A DNA stretch of 64,000 bases, taken from positions 43,602,508 through 43,666,507 of the forward strand of contig CM064426.1 of NCBI GenBank assembly GCA_032690845.1. The letters are read 5' to 3'. The stretch comes from Eleusine coracana subsp. coracana (lineage: Eukaryota > Streptophyta > Magnoliopsida > Poales > Poaceae). The translations under genes and the position numbers were made by a program. The notes beneath the pieces are model-generated. The model did no database searches. It was given only the letters and a program-made list of their open reading frames with translations, and was not told the DNA's origin. Shown one piece after another: positions 24,415-36,250 of this stretch. Numbering within the stretch: position 1 is the first letter of the stretch; every line of letters starts with the position of its first letter.

Positions 24415-24880
24415 TGACCCAGCTGGGTGGTCGTTTTCATGAAAAATGACCCTCAGGGTGGTAAAACTGGACTGGGTTATTTCAGGTTATGTGGCTCAAG
24501 ATTAGCTAGCCGGGTGATCATATTTCGCCAAATATGACCTCTCAGGTGCTAAAATTTGATAAAATCTGACCTCCCAAAAATTTACACAGCCGGGTGGTCA
24601 TTTTCGTGGAATATGACCTCCCGGTTTGCTGAAATCCGTCTAGCCGGGTTGGATAATCAGACCATTACCCGAAGGGTCGTTTTTGCTGAAATTTGACCTC
24701 CCAGGTACTAATATTTGACTGGTCGGGTTGGATTCTGGGTACTTGAATATTACCTAGCCGGGTGGTCGTTTTCATGTAATACGACCTCCAGGGTGCTGAA
24801 AACTGACTGGTTGGACAGGAGCCTCAGATTATCACCCGGGTGGTCGTTTTTTTATGAATTTAACCTCCCGGCCAGTAAAC
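24415..24880 (-). repeat. Degenerate tandem repeats in E4 leader
   Basis: Six or so imperfect copies of a unit of about 70-100 bp. Each has a core like agccgggtggtcgttttc, then a short spacer, atgacctcc, and a tail like gggtgctgaaa. Copies are diverged and of unequal length. Related words (gctgggtggctgatttcagc, gaccctgtcgg) recur in the 5' LTR near 26290-26480. Confidence 0.7.
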
Positions 24881-25027
24881 TTGGCCGAGCCATCACCACT
24901 AATTTTTTTCTTTTATAGCCTAATTTAATGGTTAAAGAAGAAACTAAAAACAACCTAATTTAGTGGTAGGGTGAAAACAAAGAAAAACTAGCGGATGAGA
25001 TGGAGTTTGGAATAGCACTGCTACCGG

Positions 25028-25045
25028 TCCCTGGCAACGGCGCCA
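25028..25045 (-). other. E4 primer binding site
   Basis: Minus strand TGGCGCCGTTGCCAGGGA, seven bases from the LTR end. This is the standard primer site of plant Athila and Tat elements. Confidence 0.8.
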
Positions 25046-25052
25046 GAAAGCT

Positions 25053-26635
25053 TGTTGGCGGTTCTTAGGCCTAACAGGAAATATCTGCAAGCATACAGAT
25101 GTCGACGTAGCTTTCACCCGGGAGTATTCCAGAGTATTGATTTCCATAGCAAACGAGTAAAGTGTCACTCCTAATCTATCAATTCCTAGTGATGAGGGTG
25201 CAGAACAAAGTGTACTCTATAGGGAGAAGAAGTCCCTGGGCCAGGCAATCTAATGTAGTGAACCTTCTCCAAGTAACTTAGTGAGAATTCTATTTCCAAT
25301 ATCTGTTTCAGGTCACGATAACGATCCACAGGTAAGGGTCAGTAACTAACCTCATGTACTAGTGGGCACATTAACGCTAGACAACCCTGCTTGAGACTTC
25401 CCAAACGTGGTGGAATTCAATATTGGACGGATAGGGCTGTCACCACCTGTCGCCTACCACATAGCCCGTGGGGACGAATGCAATCCTAGGAAAGCTAAGT
25501 CTAAACACCACGTCTAAACATAGACTTTCATACCAGTTCTACGATTGGTAAACATAACAAGATAATGCTATGAAGCAATAAAAAGTTATGCACGAGGAAC
25601 CCATAGAATAAAAGGATAGAAATACTCACTTTATTTACTTGGGCAAGAATTCTACTACATGTTACCCGACGCAGAAGATGAGGGAGATTACTCACACAGG
25701 AGCTTCAATCCCCGAGGCACAAGTTGAAGGAGCCAGCATCCTGAACTCTTCCTACACCTCTACTCTTCTACTTGGGTAAAACTTGGGACTAATGCTTACT
25801 TCTTCTCTATTTTTTCACTTCTACCGAATCCCCCCTCTATTTATAGGTGGCGAAGACTTGACGGGTACTTCAAGGTGGAGGAGAGTCGGTGGGCAAAATA
25901 TCCCCCGCCGGGCGACCGGGCATGCCGGGCGGCATGCACAGCCGGGTGGCAACCTAGGCCGTGCGGCCACACGATTGAGTCGGTTTCCGACCGCCTTCCC
26001 TCGGACGGCTCAGATTTGGTCCGGATGACGGTTGTTGAGTCGGTTTTCAACCGCCTATCCACTTGGCATTAGTTGGCATGATGGGCCAAGCGGGCTGGAC
26101 ACCCTAGGAGGAATAGTCCCAGGCCAGGCGGCGGGGTAGGACGGGCGGCGGCCTGTGCCGGGCGGCGGCCCATTTTTGGTGCTGACCCTCTCTGGGTCAT
26201 GTCCTCACTTGTCCAAGTTGTGTCACGTGGATGCCTCCTTTACTTCTCCACTTTTTACCCTCCTTAGTCCGGGGATGGAAAACGGCCTCATGGTGGAGTG
26301 TTTTGCAGGGTCGGCTGGGTCGGATGATTCAGCCTGATGAGACTCTATTTTAACCAGCTGGGTGGCTGATTTCAGCCTGATATGACCCTGTCGGCTGAGT
26401 TCTGATTTCAGCCGTCACGACTCTGCTCGGGCCCTAATTTCAGACTCATACGACCCTGTCGACCGGCTGTTTTACGACAGGATCGACCGATGGGGCGTTT
26501 CTTCATGTTTTTACCTAATTTTGGCCCTTTTGACCCTGCAAACACATATATCTCCAAAACTCGTGGAACTTTGGTCTTTACCTTGCATTTCAAGACCGGT
26601 TGGTGGCCGATATTGGGTTTTAAGGACCACCCACA
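25053..26635 (-). repeat. E4 5' LTR
   Basis: About 1583 bp, running on the minus strand from TGTGGGTGG to CCGCCAACA. It contains GC-rich segments with repeated gccgggcggc words and a near-duplicate of gagtcggttttcaaccgcc at 25976 and 26037. The satellite resumes immediately after with acgagtcattagg. Confidence 0.78.
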
Positions 26636-27322
26636 ACGAGTCATTAGGCGATGATACGATGTCTCATGGTACCTCTATTCTTTGTCTATACTCGATAGTT
26701 CTCGCTGGTGATACTGAATAAGCACCATGTAAGGTCTCATCTTAACGATGTCACAGTTTGGCCCGATTGATTGGACTCGCCTTGTGTTTGCTTCATTGGT
26801 TCTAGGCGGTGATACGGTGTCCAATTAGTATATGACATTGGATGAGTCACTCGATGATGATATGATGTCTAATGGTAGCTCTATTCTTTGTCCGTAGTCT
26901 ATAGTTCTCGCCGGTGATACGGTATCCATTGAGTCACTGCTTGGCCCCCGATTGATTGGACTCGCCTTGTCTATACTACGTTGTTCTAGCTGGTGATACG
27001 GTGTCCATTGAGTATATGATATTGGACGAGTCATTAGGCGATGATATGATGTCTCATGGTACCTCTATTCTTTGTCCATACTCGATAGTTCTCGCTGGTG
27101 ATATGGTGTCTATCGATCATGATGACACTGAATAAGCATCTCGTAAGGTCTCATCTCATCGACGTCACAGTTTGGCCTGATTGATTGGACTTGCCTTGTG
27201 TTTGCTTCGGTTGTTCTAGCCGGTGATACAATATCCAATTAGTATATGACATTGAATGAGTCACTAGGCGATGATATCATGTCTCATGGTAGCTCTATTA
27301 TTTGTCCATACTCGATAGTTCT
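26636..27322 (+). repeat. 224-bp satellite fragment, three monomers
   Basis: Includes a monomer near 26706 with the same internal deletion as that at 19729. A second shortened one near 26920-26945 joins gtatccattgagtcac to the end of a B half. It ends at GTTCT (27318-27322), the target duplication of E5. Confidence 0.95.
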
Positions 27323-28849
27323 TGTAACACCCATTTTGAGAAGAGAAATGGGTGCAGCCGTACGTGTGCCCAGGATCAAGTTACACACACATACGGTACA
27401 TCATCAGTGGCAACAGAATAATTATCCATATCCTTTAATTATTACACCGTATCTTTATTACAAAAGGACCCGTGGGTCTAGAAGAAAAATACATCAGTGC
27501 AGCGGAAAGTATCTAGCGTAGACATCCCAAACTCCACAGGCATCGATTGGAGGATCATCGCCTAGTACTCGCTTCCTTCCTCTTAGTATTGGCTCCAATC
27601 TTCTCCTTGGGCTGAATATCAATGTGGTATAGCAAGGGTGAGTACATGTCGTACTCAACAAGTGGGGGAAAAGATGACATGGGGCTATAGTCAAGAGAAG
27701 GCTTTATAGAGTGGGTTGCATGAGCTTTTAATTAACCTAAGCATCCTATTTACTAAGTGGGGTCATCCCAACCCTACTTTCACAAGGTGCTGTACTAACC
27801 AAGTCTCAATCCATCCCACCTTTCCAACCATACCAACCCATCCCCAATTAATCTTGTGAGGATTCCAAGCCGCTCTTGACCGTGAGCACGGCTATCATGA
27901 TAGTTTGATACTCTGCAGAGTTTGTACCACTTTACCCACAAGTCGTGATTCCCTTGGTGCCCGTGGACGCGACCCACATTACACACTTCCTTTGGTGTGT
28001 GGCAGGGTTTCACTACGAGGCTTTTCCAAAGGGTCTCCCAGTACATGCTAGCCACTAAGGTTCCACTCCCGTCCATAAGTGATAGCCCTTCAACAAGCAG
28101 CTCATCACCCCGGAAGCCCCCTCTTGAGCCATTCGGATACAAGGATAGTCCTCTCGACTTCCATTCCCCGCTCCACCAAATGTTGCACCGACACTGGGAG
28201 AACATCTAATTACTAGGCCAAGCCTTACCCATGTCGGTCTTGTGTTGGCACTGTTTTCCTGGGTTGTCACTCCAAGAACCGATTCCTAGGATCTACAACA
28301 AGCCTACCACCACAAGCATGTGCCCACGGCACCACATCCTTTCCACCTGGCTTGCATAGATCCCTAAGCCATGTTACTAAAAGATTTACCAAACATATCC
28401 CACATGACATTGTTCATTAATCAAAATTAATATTAACCCACATCCCATAAGCCATCTTAAGCATTTTCTACCCACAATTCACCCATTGGTTCAAGGCGAC
28501 AAGGAACAGGGTAAAAACAATTACTAAGGAAAACCCTAACAATAGGTTCCCAATAAATTGACACAAGCATGCAATTCTATAGTAACATTTCAATAGGTGT
28601 AATATGCATCAAGGACACTTGCCTTCGTCCTGCGCAGAAGGCTGCTCTAACCCTTCAAATTCCTGCTCATGAAAATCCTCGTAGGGTGGTCCTTGTGTAT
28701 GCTCGCCTTTATGTAACGACATACCAATACAAGCAAAACATACAAAATCAATACACTAAATGCAACAGAGGAAAAACAGTATGTAGATGCAAGGGATGCA
28801 AAGGTTATGCTCCTACGAGAATTTTGGCGCAAGAATCACCTAAATTGGA

Positions 28850-29510
28850 GTTTTAGGGGCAAAAGGGTAAAAACAGAGGCTTTTAAGGACCTATGTGTAA
28901 TTTTATAAAATTACAGGGACTAAAGTGTAAATTATTAGGGCTGAAAAGTAGTTATTAAAAGTATAAGGTTGTTTTTGCAAAAATTCTAGGACTCAAACAT
29001 AATTAATACTAAGTGCAGGGGTTTAAGTGTAAAAAGACAGGGCCAAAATCTAATTAAAATTAACTACAAGGATGTTCCTATAAAAATTTAAGGCTAAAAT
29101 AATATTTATACAATTAATAAGGATTAAGGTATAATTTTAAAATAATTCTGGGGACTAAAACATAATTAAAATCAGTCTAGGGGTGTTTTATAAAATTACA
29201 AGGTCAAATAATAATTTAAATAATGCATAGGGGTGTTTCTGTAAATTTTTAGGGCTAAAATAATATTTATACCATTAATAATATAAAAAGACTGGATTAA
29301 AATATAATTTAAAACAATTCCAGGGGTTTTCTACAATTTATAGGGCAAAAATATAATTTCTTAAAGGTATAGGGGCTTTTTGTAAGAATGTAGTGCTAAA
29401 AATAATTATTATAAAGTTCAGGGGCCTAAAAACAAATTTTTATTTGTTCTGCACAAAAACAGGGACCTAAACCTAATTTAAACTAAGCACGGGGGCTAAA
29501 ATGCAAAAGT
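28850..29510. repeat. Degenerate AT-rich repeats in E5
   Basis: About 15 imperfect copies of a unit of roughly 35-60 bp, with words like aggggtgtttttgtaaaatt and gggctaaaataataattta. Copies are too diverged to give a single period. They lie in the middle of the LTR. Confidence 0.65.
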
Positions 29511-29613
29511 GCCACAATATCCAGGAATTAATTGAATTAATTTGAAACTAGAAATGCGTGGACCGGGTCTATAGGTTTTGTGGACCATTGGTCCACTGGT
29601 TCACGGTGGACCG

Positions 29614-29640
29614 ATTACATAACCCGAAGGGGTATGTAAT
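29614..29640. other. Hairpin-forming sequence in E5
   Basis: ATTACATAACCC and GGGGTATGTAAT flank the loop gaag with one imperfect position. A near-palindrome tggaccattggtcca lies just before (29581-29595) and ttggattaagatccaa just after. The function is unknown; these could be LTR regulatory or RNA-folding elements. Confidence 0.5.
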
Positions 29641-31679
29641 CTGGACGGTTGGATTAAGATCCAACGGCCAGAATTAAGGGCGGGGGAAGGTCGTCGGCGG
29701 CGGCCGGTTAGGCGGCGGCGCGCGGTGGGGCTCACCGGAGACCGGCCGGAATGGCGCTCCGGTCGGCCATTCCTCGCCGCGAGAGTCCCGGGAGAGAGTG
29801 GGGAGGGAGGGGAGTCTCACCGGTAGGTCGCGCGGGTGCGGGAAGGCCGGGAGGGGGTCGGCGGCGCGGCTCGGTGGTGGTGGTGGTCGGAGCTCGGTGG
29901 GGGAGGTCGTCCGATGGTCGCGAGCGAGCAGGAGAGAGCGGAGGAGCGGCAGCGGAGCAGGGCGGTGCCGAGGGGGTGCTTTATAGGCGCGGAGGCGGGC
30001 GAATTGAGCCGGCGCGAGGTCTCCGGCCATCAATGGCCGGCGGCGGCCGTTTGGGTTCGGTAACGTACGCCAGTGCGTGATTAAGGCACAGTGAGTAGGG
30101 GAGGGGAAGCGGAGGGGGGTCGCGTGCGTTGGGCTTCGGTTACAAGAGCCGGGGAGGTCGGGGGAGGGAGATCGACGGCGGTGGCGGCGTCGATTTCTGG
30201 CGACGGGAGAGAGAGGCGGAGGAGGGGATGAAAGAGGGGGCCCGCGTGTCAATGAGAGAGAGAGAGAGCACGGGAGGAGCGGGCCGCGCGCGCTGGGCTG
30301 GCCGGGAAGGTGGGCCGCGGGGGAGAGAATGAAGGGAGGGGAGGCGGCCTGGCCGGCTGGGCCGAAAGGAGGAGGTGGGGAGAGGGGAGGGGTGGGCTGA
30401 ATGGTGGGTTTCGGCCCACTGTTCTAGTTCCTCCTTTTCTTTTCTTTTTCTTTCTCAATTCTTTTCCTTGTCTAATTTCTATTCTAATTCTATTCCTAAT
30501 ATTCCTGGTAAATAAATAATAATTAAACTAAATGCATAATGCAATGAAAATCTATATGAATATGACATGTTATGCAAATGCAATAATTTAATTTAATTTA
30601 TTATAAAAACAATTTGTCCTAGGTTATTTAATTAAACTCCTAAATGCTAATAGTTGGCATTTTTAGAATTTGCAAAAGTAGGGTGTTACAGTTCTCACCG
30701 GTAATATGGTGTCTATCGAGCATGATGACATTGAGTGAGCAACATTTCTAATTATCATCATAGCTTGGCCCCCGATTGAGTGGACTCGACTTGTCTATAC
30801 TTCGTTGTTGCAGCCGGTAATACGGTGTCTATTGAGTATATGATATTGGACGAGTCATTAGGCGACAATATGATGTCTCATGGTACCTCTATTCTTTGTC
30901 CATACTCTATAGTTCTCGCTGGTGATATAGTGTCTATCGAGCATGATGACACTGAAAAAGCATCACGTAAGGTCTCATCTCATTGACGTCATAGTTTGGC
31001 CTGATTGATTGGACTCGCCTTGTGTTTGCTTTGTTGGTTCGAGCCGGTGATACCGTGTCCAATTAGTATATGACATTGGACGAGTCACTAGTCAACGATA
31101 TGATGTCTCATGGTAGCTCTATTCTTTGTCCAAACTCGATAGTTCTCGCCTGTGATATGGTGTCGATCGAGCGTGATGACATTGAGTGAGCTACATATCT
31201 AATTGTTGTCACAGCTTGGCCCCAGTTCGAGGGATTGGACTCGCCTTGTCTATACTTTGTTGGTTCTAGCCGGTGATACGGTGTCCAATTAGTATCTGAC
31301 ATTGGAGGAGTCACTCGGCAATGATATGATGTCTAACGATAGCTCTATTCTTTGTCCATACTCGATAGTTCTCAACAGTGATACGGTGTCTATCGAGCAT
31401 GATGATATTGAGTGAGCAACATGTTTTGATTGTCATCGTAGCTTGGCCCCCGATTGATTGGATTCGCCTTGTTTATACTTCGTTATTCTAGCCGGTGATA
31501 CGGTGTCCATTGAGTATATGATATTGGACGAGTCATTAGGCGACGATGTGATGTCTCATGGTAGCTCTATTCTTTGTCCATACTCAATAGTTCTCGCCGG
31601 TGATACGGTGTCTATCGAGCATGATGACATTGAGTGAGCAACATGTTCTCATTGTCGTCACTGCCTGGCCCCCAATTGA

Positions 31680-34600
31680 TTGGACTCGCCTTGTCTATAC
31701 TTCATTGTTCTAGCTGGTGATACAGTGTCCATTGAATATATGATATTGGACGAGTCATTAGGAGATGAAATGATGTCTCATGGTATCTCTATTCTTTGTC
31801 CATACTCGATAGTTCTCGCTAGTGATATGGTGTCGTTTGAGCATGATGACATTGAAAAAGCATCTCGTAAGGTCTCATCTCATCAACGTCACAGTTTGGC
31901 CCAATTGATTGGACTCGCCTTGTGTTTGCTTCATTTTTTCTAGCCAGTGATACGGTGTCCAATTAGTATATGGCATTGGACAAGTCACTCGATGATGATA
32001 TGATGTCTAATGGTAGCTCTATTCTTTGTCCATACTCGATAATTCTCGTAGGTGATATGGTGTCTATCGAGCATAATGACATTGAGTAAGCAACATGTTT
32101 TGATTGTCGTCACAGCTTGGCCCCCAATTGATTGGACTTGCCTGGTCTATACTTTGTTGTTCTAGCCGGTGATACGGTGTCCATTGAGTATATCATATTG
32201 GACGAGTCATTAGGCGATGATATGATGTCTCATGGTACCTCTATTCTTTGTCCATACTCGATAGTTCTCGCCAATGATATGGTGTCTTTCGAGCATGATG
32301 ACATTGAAAAAGCATCTCGTAAGGTCTCATCTCATCAACGTCACAGTTTGGCCCAATTGATTGGACTCGCCTTGTGTTTGCTTCATTTGTTCTAGCCAGT
32401 GATACGGTGTCCAATTAGTATATGGCATTGGACAAGTCACTCGACAACGATATGATGTCTAATGGTAGCTCTATTCTTTGTCCATACTCGATAATTCTCG
32501 CAGATGATACGGTGTCTATCGAGCATAATGACATTGAGTGAGCAACATGTTTTGATTGTCGTCACAGCTTGGCCCCCGATTGATTGGACTTGCCTTGTCT
32601 ATACTTTGTTGTTCTAGCCGGTCATACGGTGTCCATTGAGTATATGATATTAGACGAGTCATTAGGCGACGATATGATGTCTCATGTGGTAGCTCTTTTC
32701 TTTGTCCATACTCTATAGGTCTTGCCGGTGATACGGTGTCTATCGAGCATGATGACGTTGAGTGAGCAACATGCCTTGATTGTCGTCATCGCTTGGCCCC
32801 CGATTGATTGGACTCGCCTTGTCTATACTTTGTTGGTTCCAGCAGGTGATACGGTGTCCAGTTAGTATATGACATTGGAGGAGTCACTCGGCAATGATAT
32901 GATGTCTAACGATAGCTCTATTCTTTGTCCATACTCGATAGTTCTCACCAGTGATACGGTGTCTATCGAGCATGATGATATTGAGTGAGCAACATGTTTT
33001 GATTGTCATCGTAGCTTGGCCCCCGATTGATTGGATTCGCCTTGTTTATACTTTGTTATTCTAGCCGGTGATACGGTGTCCATTGAGTATATGATATTGG
33101 ACGAGTCATTAGGCGACGATGTGATGTCTCATGGTAGCTCTATTCTTTGTCCATACTCAATAGTTCTCGCCGGTGATACGGTGTCTATCGAGCATGATGA
33201 CATTGAGTGAGTAACATGTTCTCATTGTCGTCACTGCCTGGCCCCCAATTGATTGGACTCGCCTTGTCTATACTTCATTGTTCTAGCTGGTGATACAGTG
33301 TCCATTGAATATATGATATTGGACGAGTCATTAGGAGATGAAATGATGTCTCATGGTATCTCTATTCTTTGTCCATACTCGATAGTTCTCGCTAGTGATA
33401 TGGTGTCGTTTGAGCATGATGACATTGAAAAAGCATCTCGTAAGGTCTCATCTCATCAACGTCACAGTTTGGCCCAATTGATTGGACTCGCCTTGTGTTT
33501 GCTTCATTTGTTCTAGCCAGTGATACGGTGTCCAATTAGTATATGGCATTGGACAAGTCACTCGACGATGATATGATGTCTAATGGTAGCTCTATTCTTT
33601 GTCCATACTCGATAATTCTCGTAGGTGATATGGTGTCTATCGAGCATAATGACATTGAGTAAGCAACATGTTTTGATTGTCGTCACAGCTTGGCCCCCAA
33701 TTGATTGGACTTGCCTGGTCTATACTTTGTTGTTCTAGCCGGTGATACGGTGTCCATTGAGTATATCATATTGGACGAGTCATTAGGCGATGATATGATG
33801 TCTCATGGTACCTCTATTCTTTGTCCATACTCGATAGTTCTCGCCAATGATATGGTGTCTTTCGAGCATGATGACATTGAAAAAGCATCTCGTAAGGTCT
33901 CATCTCATCAACGTCACAGTTTGGCCCAATTGATTGGACTCGCCTTGTGTTTGCTTCATTTGTTCTAGCCAGTGATACGGTGTCCAATTAGTATATGGCA
34001 TTGGACAAGTCACTCGAGAACGATATGATGTCTAATGGTAGCTCTATTCTTTGTCCATACTCGATAATTCTCGCAGATGATACGGTGTCTATCGAGCATA
34101 ATGACATTGAGTGAGCAACATGTTTTGATTGTCGTCACAGCTTGGCCCCCGATTGATTGGACTTGCCTTGTCTATACTTTGTTGTTCTAGCCGGTCATAC
34201 GGTCTCCTTTGAGTCTATGATATTAGACGAGTCATTAGGCGACAATATGATGTCTCATGTGGTAGCTCTTTTCTTTGTCCATACTCTATAGGTCTTGCCG
34301 GTGATACGGTGTCTATCGAGCATGATGACGTTGAGTGAGCAACATGTCTTGATTGTCGTCATCGCTTGGCCCCCGATTGATTGGACTCGCCTTGTCTATA
34401 CTTTGTTGGTTCCAGCAGGTGATACGGTGTCCAATTAGTATATGACATTGGAGGAGTCACTCGGCAATGATATGATGTCTAACGATAGCTCTATTCTTTG
34501 TCCATACTCGATAGTTCTCACCAGTGATACGGTGTCTATCGAGCATGATGATATTGAGTGAGCAACATGTTTTGATTGTCATCGTAGCTTGGCCCCCGAT

Positions 34601-36250
34601 TGATTGGATTCGCCTTGTTTATACTTCGTTATTCTAGCCGGTGATACGGTGTCCATTGAGTATATGATATTGGATGAGTCATTAGGCGACGATGTGATGT
34701 CTCATGGTAGCTTTATTCTTTGTCCATACTCAATAGTTCTCGCCGGTGATACGGTGTCTATCGAGCATGATGACATTGAGTGAGCAACATGTTCTCATTG
34801 TCGTCACTGCCTGGCCCCCAATTGATTGGACTCGCCTTGTCTATACTTCATTGTTCTAGCTGGTGATACAGTGTCCATTGAATATATGATATTGGACGAG
34901 TCATTAGGTGATGAAATGATGTCTCATGGTATCTCTATTCTTTGTCCATACTCGATAGTTCTCGCCGGTGATATGGTGTCTTTTGAGCATGATGACATTG
35001 AAAAAGCATCTCGTAAGGTCTCATCTCATCAATGTCATAGTTTGGCCCAATTGATTGGACTCGTCTTGTGTTTGCTTCATTTGTTCTAGCCAGTGATACG
35101 GTGTCCAATTAGTATATGGCATTGGACAAGTCACTCGACGATGATATGATGTCTAATGGTAGCTCTATTCTTTGTCCATACTCGATAATTCTCGTAGGTG
35201 ATACGGTGTCTATCGAGAATAATGACATTGAGTAAGCAACATGTTTTGATTGTCGTCACAGCTTGGCCCCCGATTGATTGGACTTGCCTGGTCTATACTT
35301 TGTTGTTCTAGCCGGTGATACGGTGTCCATTGAGTATATCATATTGGACGAGTCATTAGGCGATGATATGATGTCTCATGGTACCTCTATTCTTTGTCCA
35401 TACTCGATAGTTCTCGCCAATGATATGGTGTCTTTCGAGCATGATGACATTGAAAAAGCATCTCGTAAGGTCTCATCTCATCAACGTCATAGTTTGGCCC
35501 AATTGATTGGACTCGCCTTGTGTTTGCTTCATTGTTTCTAGCCAGTGATACGGTGTCCAATTAGTATATGGCATTGGACAAGTCACTCGACAACGATATG
35601 ATGTCTAATGGTAGCTCTATTCTTTGTCCATACTCGATAATTCTCGCAGGTGATACGGTGTCTATCGGGCATAATGACATTGAGTAAGCACCATGTTTGA
35701 TTGTTGTCACAGCTTGCCCCCTGATTGATTGGACTTGCCTTGTCTATACTTTGTTGTTCTAGCCGGTGATACGGTGTCCATTGAGTATATGATATTAGAC
35801 GAGTCATTAGGCGACGATATGATGTCTCATGTGGTAGCTCTTTTCTTTGTCCATACTCTATAGGTCTTGCCGGTGATACGGTGTCTATCGAGCATGATGA
35901 CGTTGAGTGAGCAACATGTCTTGATTGTCGTCATAGCTTGGCCCCCGATTGATTGGACTCGCCTTGTCTATACTTTGTTTGTTCCAGCCGGTGATACGGT
36001 GTCTAATTAGTATATGACATTGGAGGAGTCACTCGGCAATGATATGATGTCTAACGATAGCTCTATTCTTTGTCCATACTCGATAGTTCTCAACAGTGGT
36101 ACGGTGTCTATCGAGCATGATGATATTGAGTGAGCAACATGTTTTGATTGTCATCGTAGCTTGGCCCCCGATTGATTGGATTCGCCTTGTTTATACTTCG
36201 TTATTCTAGCCGGTGATACGGTGTCCATTGAGTATATGATATTGGACGAG
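31680..36250 (+). repeat. 7-mer higher-order repeat, 1573 bp, about three copies
   Basis: Copies begin at 31680, 33253 and 34826. Each holds seven monomers: two of the aagcatctcgtaagg type (first and third), one with the tctcatgtggtagc insertion (fifth), one with the ttggttccagc word (sixth) and one with gccttgtttatac (seventh). Copies look about 98 percent alike by eye. The third copy breaks off in its seventh monomer, where the 5-mer pattern begins. Confidence 0.88.

Larger units (their letters stand above)
20408..26635 (-). mobile_element. Non-autonomous Athila/Tat-like gypsy element (E4), 3' LTR truncated
   Basis: On the minus strand: 5' LTR 26635-25053, primer binding site TGGCGCCGTTGCC, leader with degenerate repeats, a gag-like open stretch, long non-coding interior, polypurine tract and a 261-bp stub of the 3' LTR. 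The two LTR parts match from ggtccggatgacggttg onwards. The stub lacks the remaining roughly 965 bp on its left and some internal segments. There is no target duplication: the right flank begins ACGAG but the left flank ends in a different part of the monomer, so a deletion removed the left LTR end and flanking satellite. No protease, polymerase or integrase is visible. The primer site is typical of Athila and Tat lineages; exact lineage is unresolved. Confidence 0.75.
27323..30690 (-). mobile_element. Solo LTR (E5), Tekay-like gypsy
   Basis: A 3368-bp insertion whose ends are the perfect 10-bp inverted repeat TGTAACACCC/GGGTGTTACA. It is flanked by GTTCT at 27318-27322 and 30691-30695. The left 1.3 kb matches the left part of the E2 LTR in order and orientation, so its sense is minus. 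No primer site, polypurine tract or interior is present. The right part has a GC-rich region (29660-30420) with open frames on both strands, such as 29674-30252 on the minus strand (Pro/Arg-rich) and 29751-30080 on the plus strand (Gly/Arg-rich). Their composition follows the GC content and they resemble no protein family, so I do not call them genes. Confidence 0.88.

Noticed and set aside
29674..30252. 192-codon Pro/Arg-rich open frame in a GC-rich region, with overlapping Gly/Arg-rich frames on the other strand.
   Set aside because: Inside a solo LTR. GC-rich sequence yields long frames on both strands, composition is low-complexity and no domain is recognisable.
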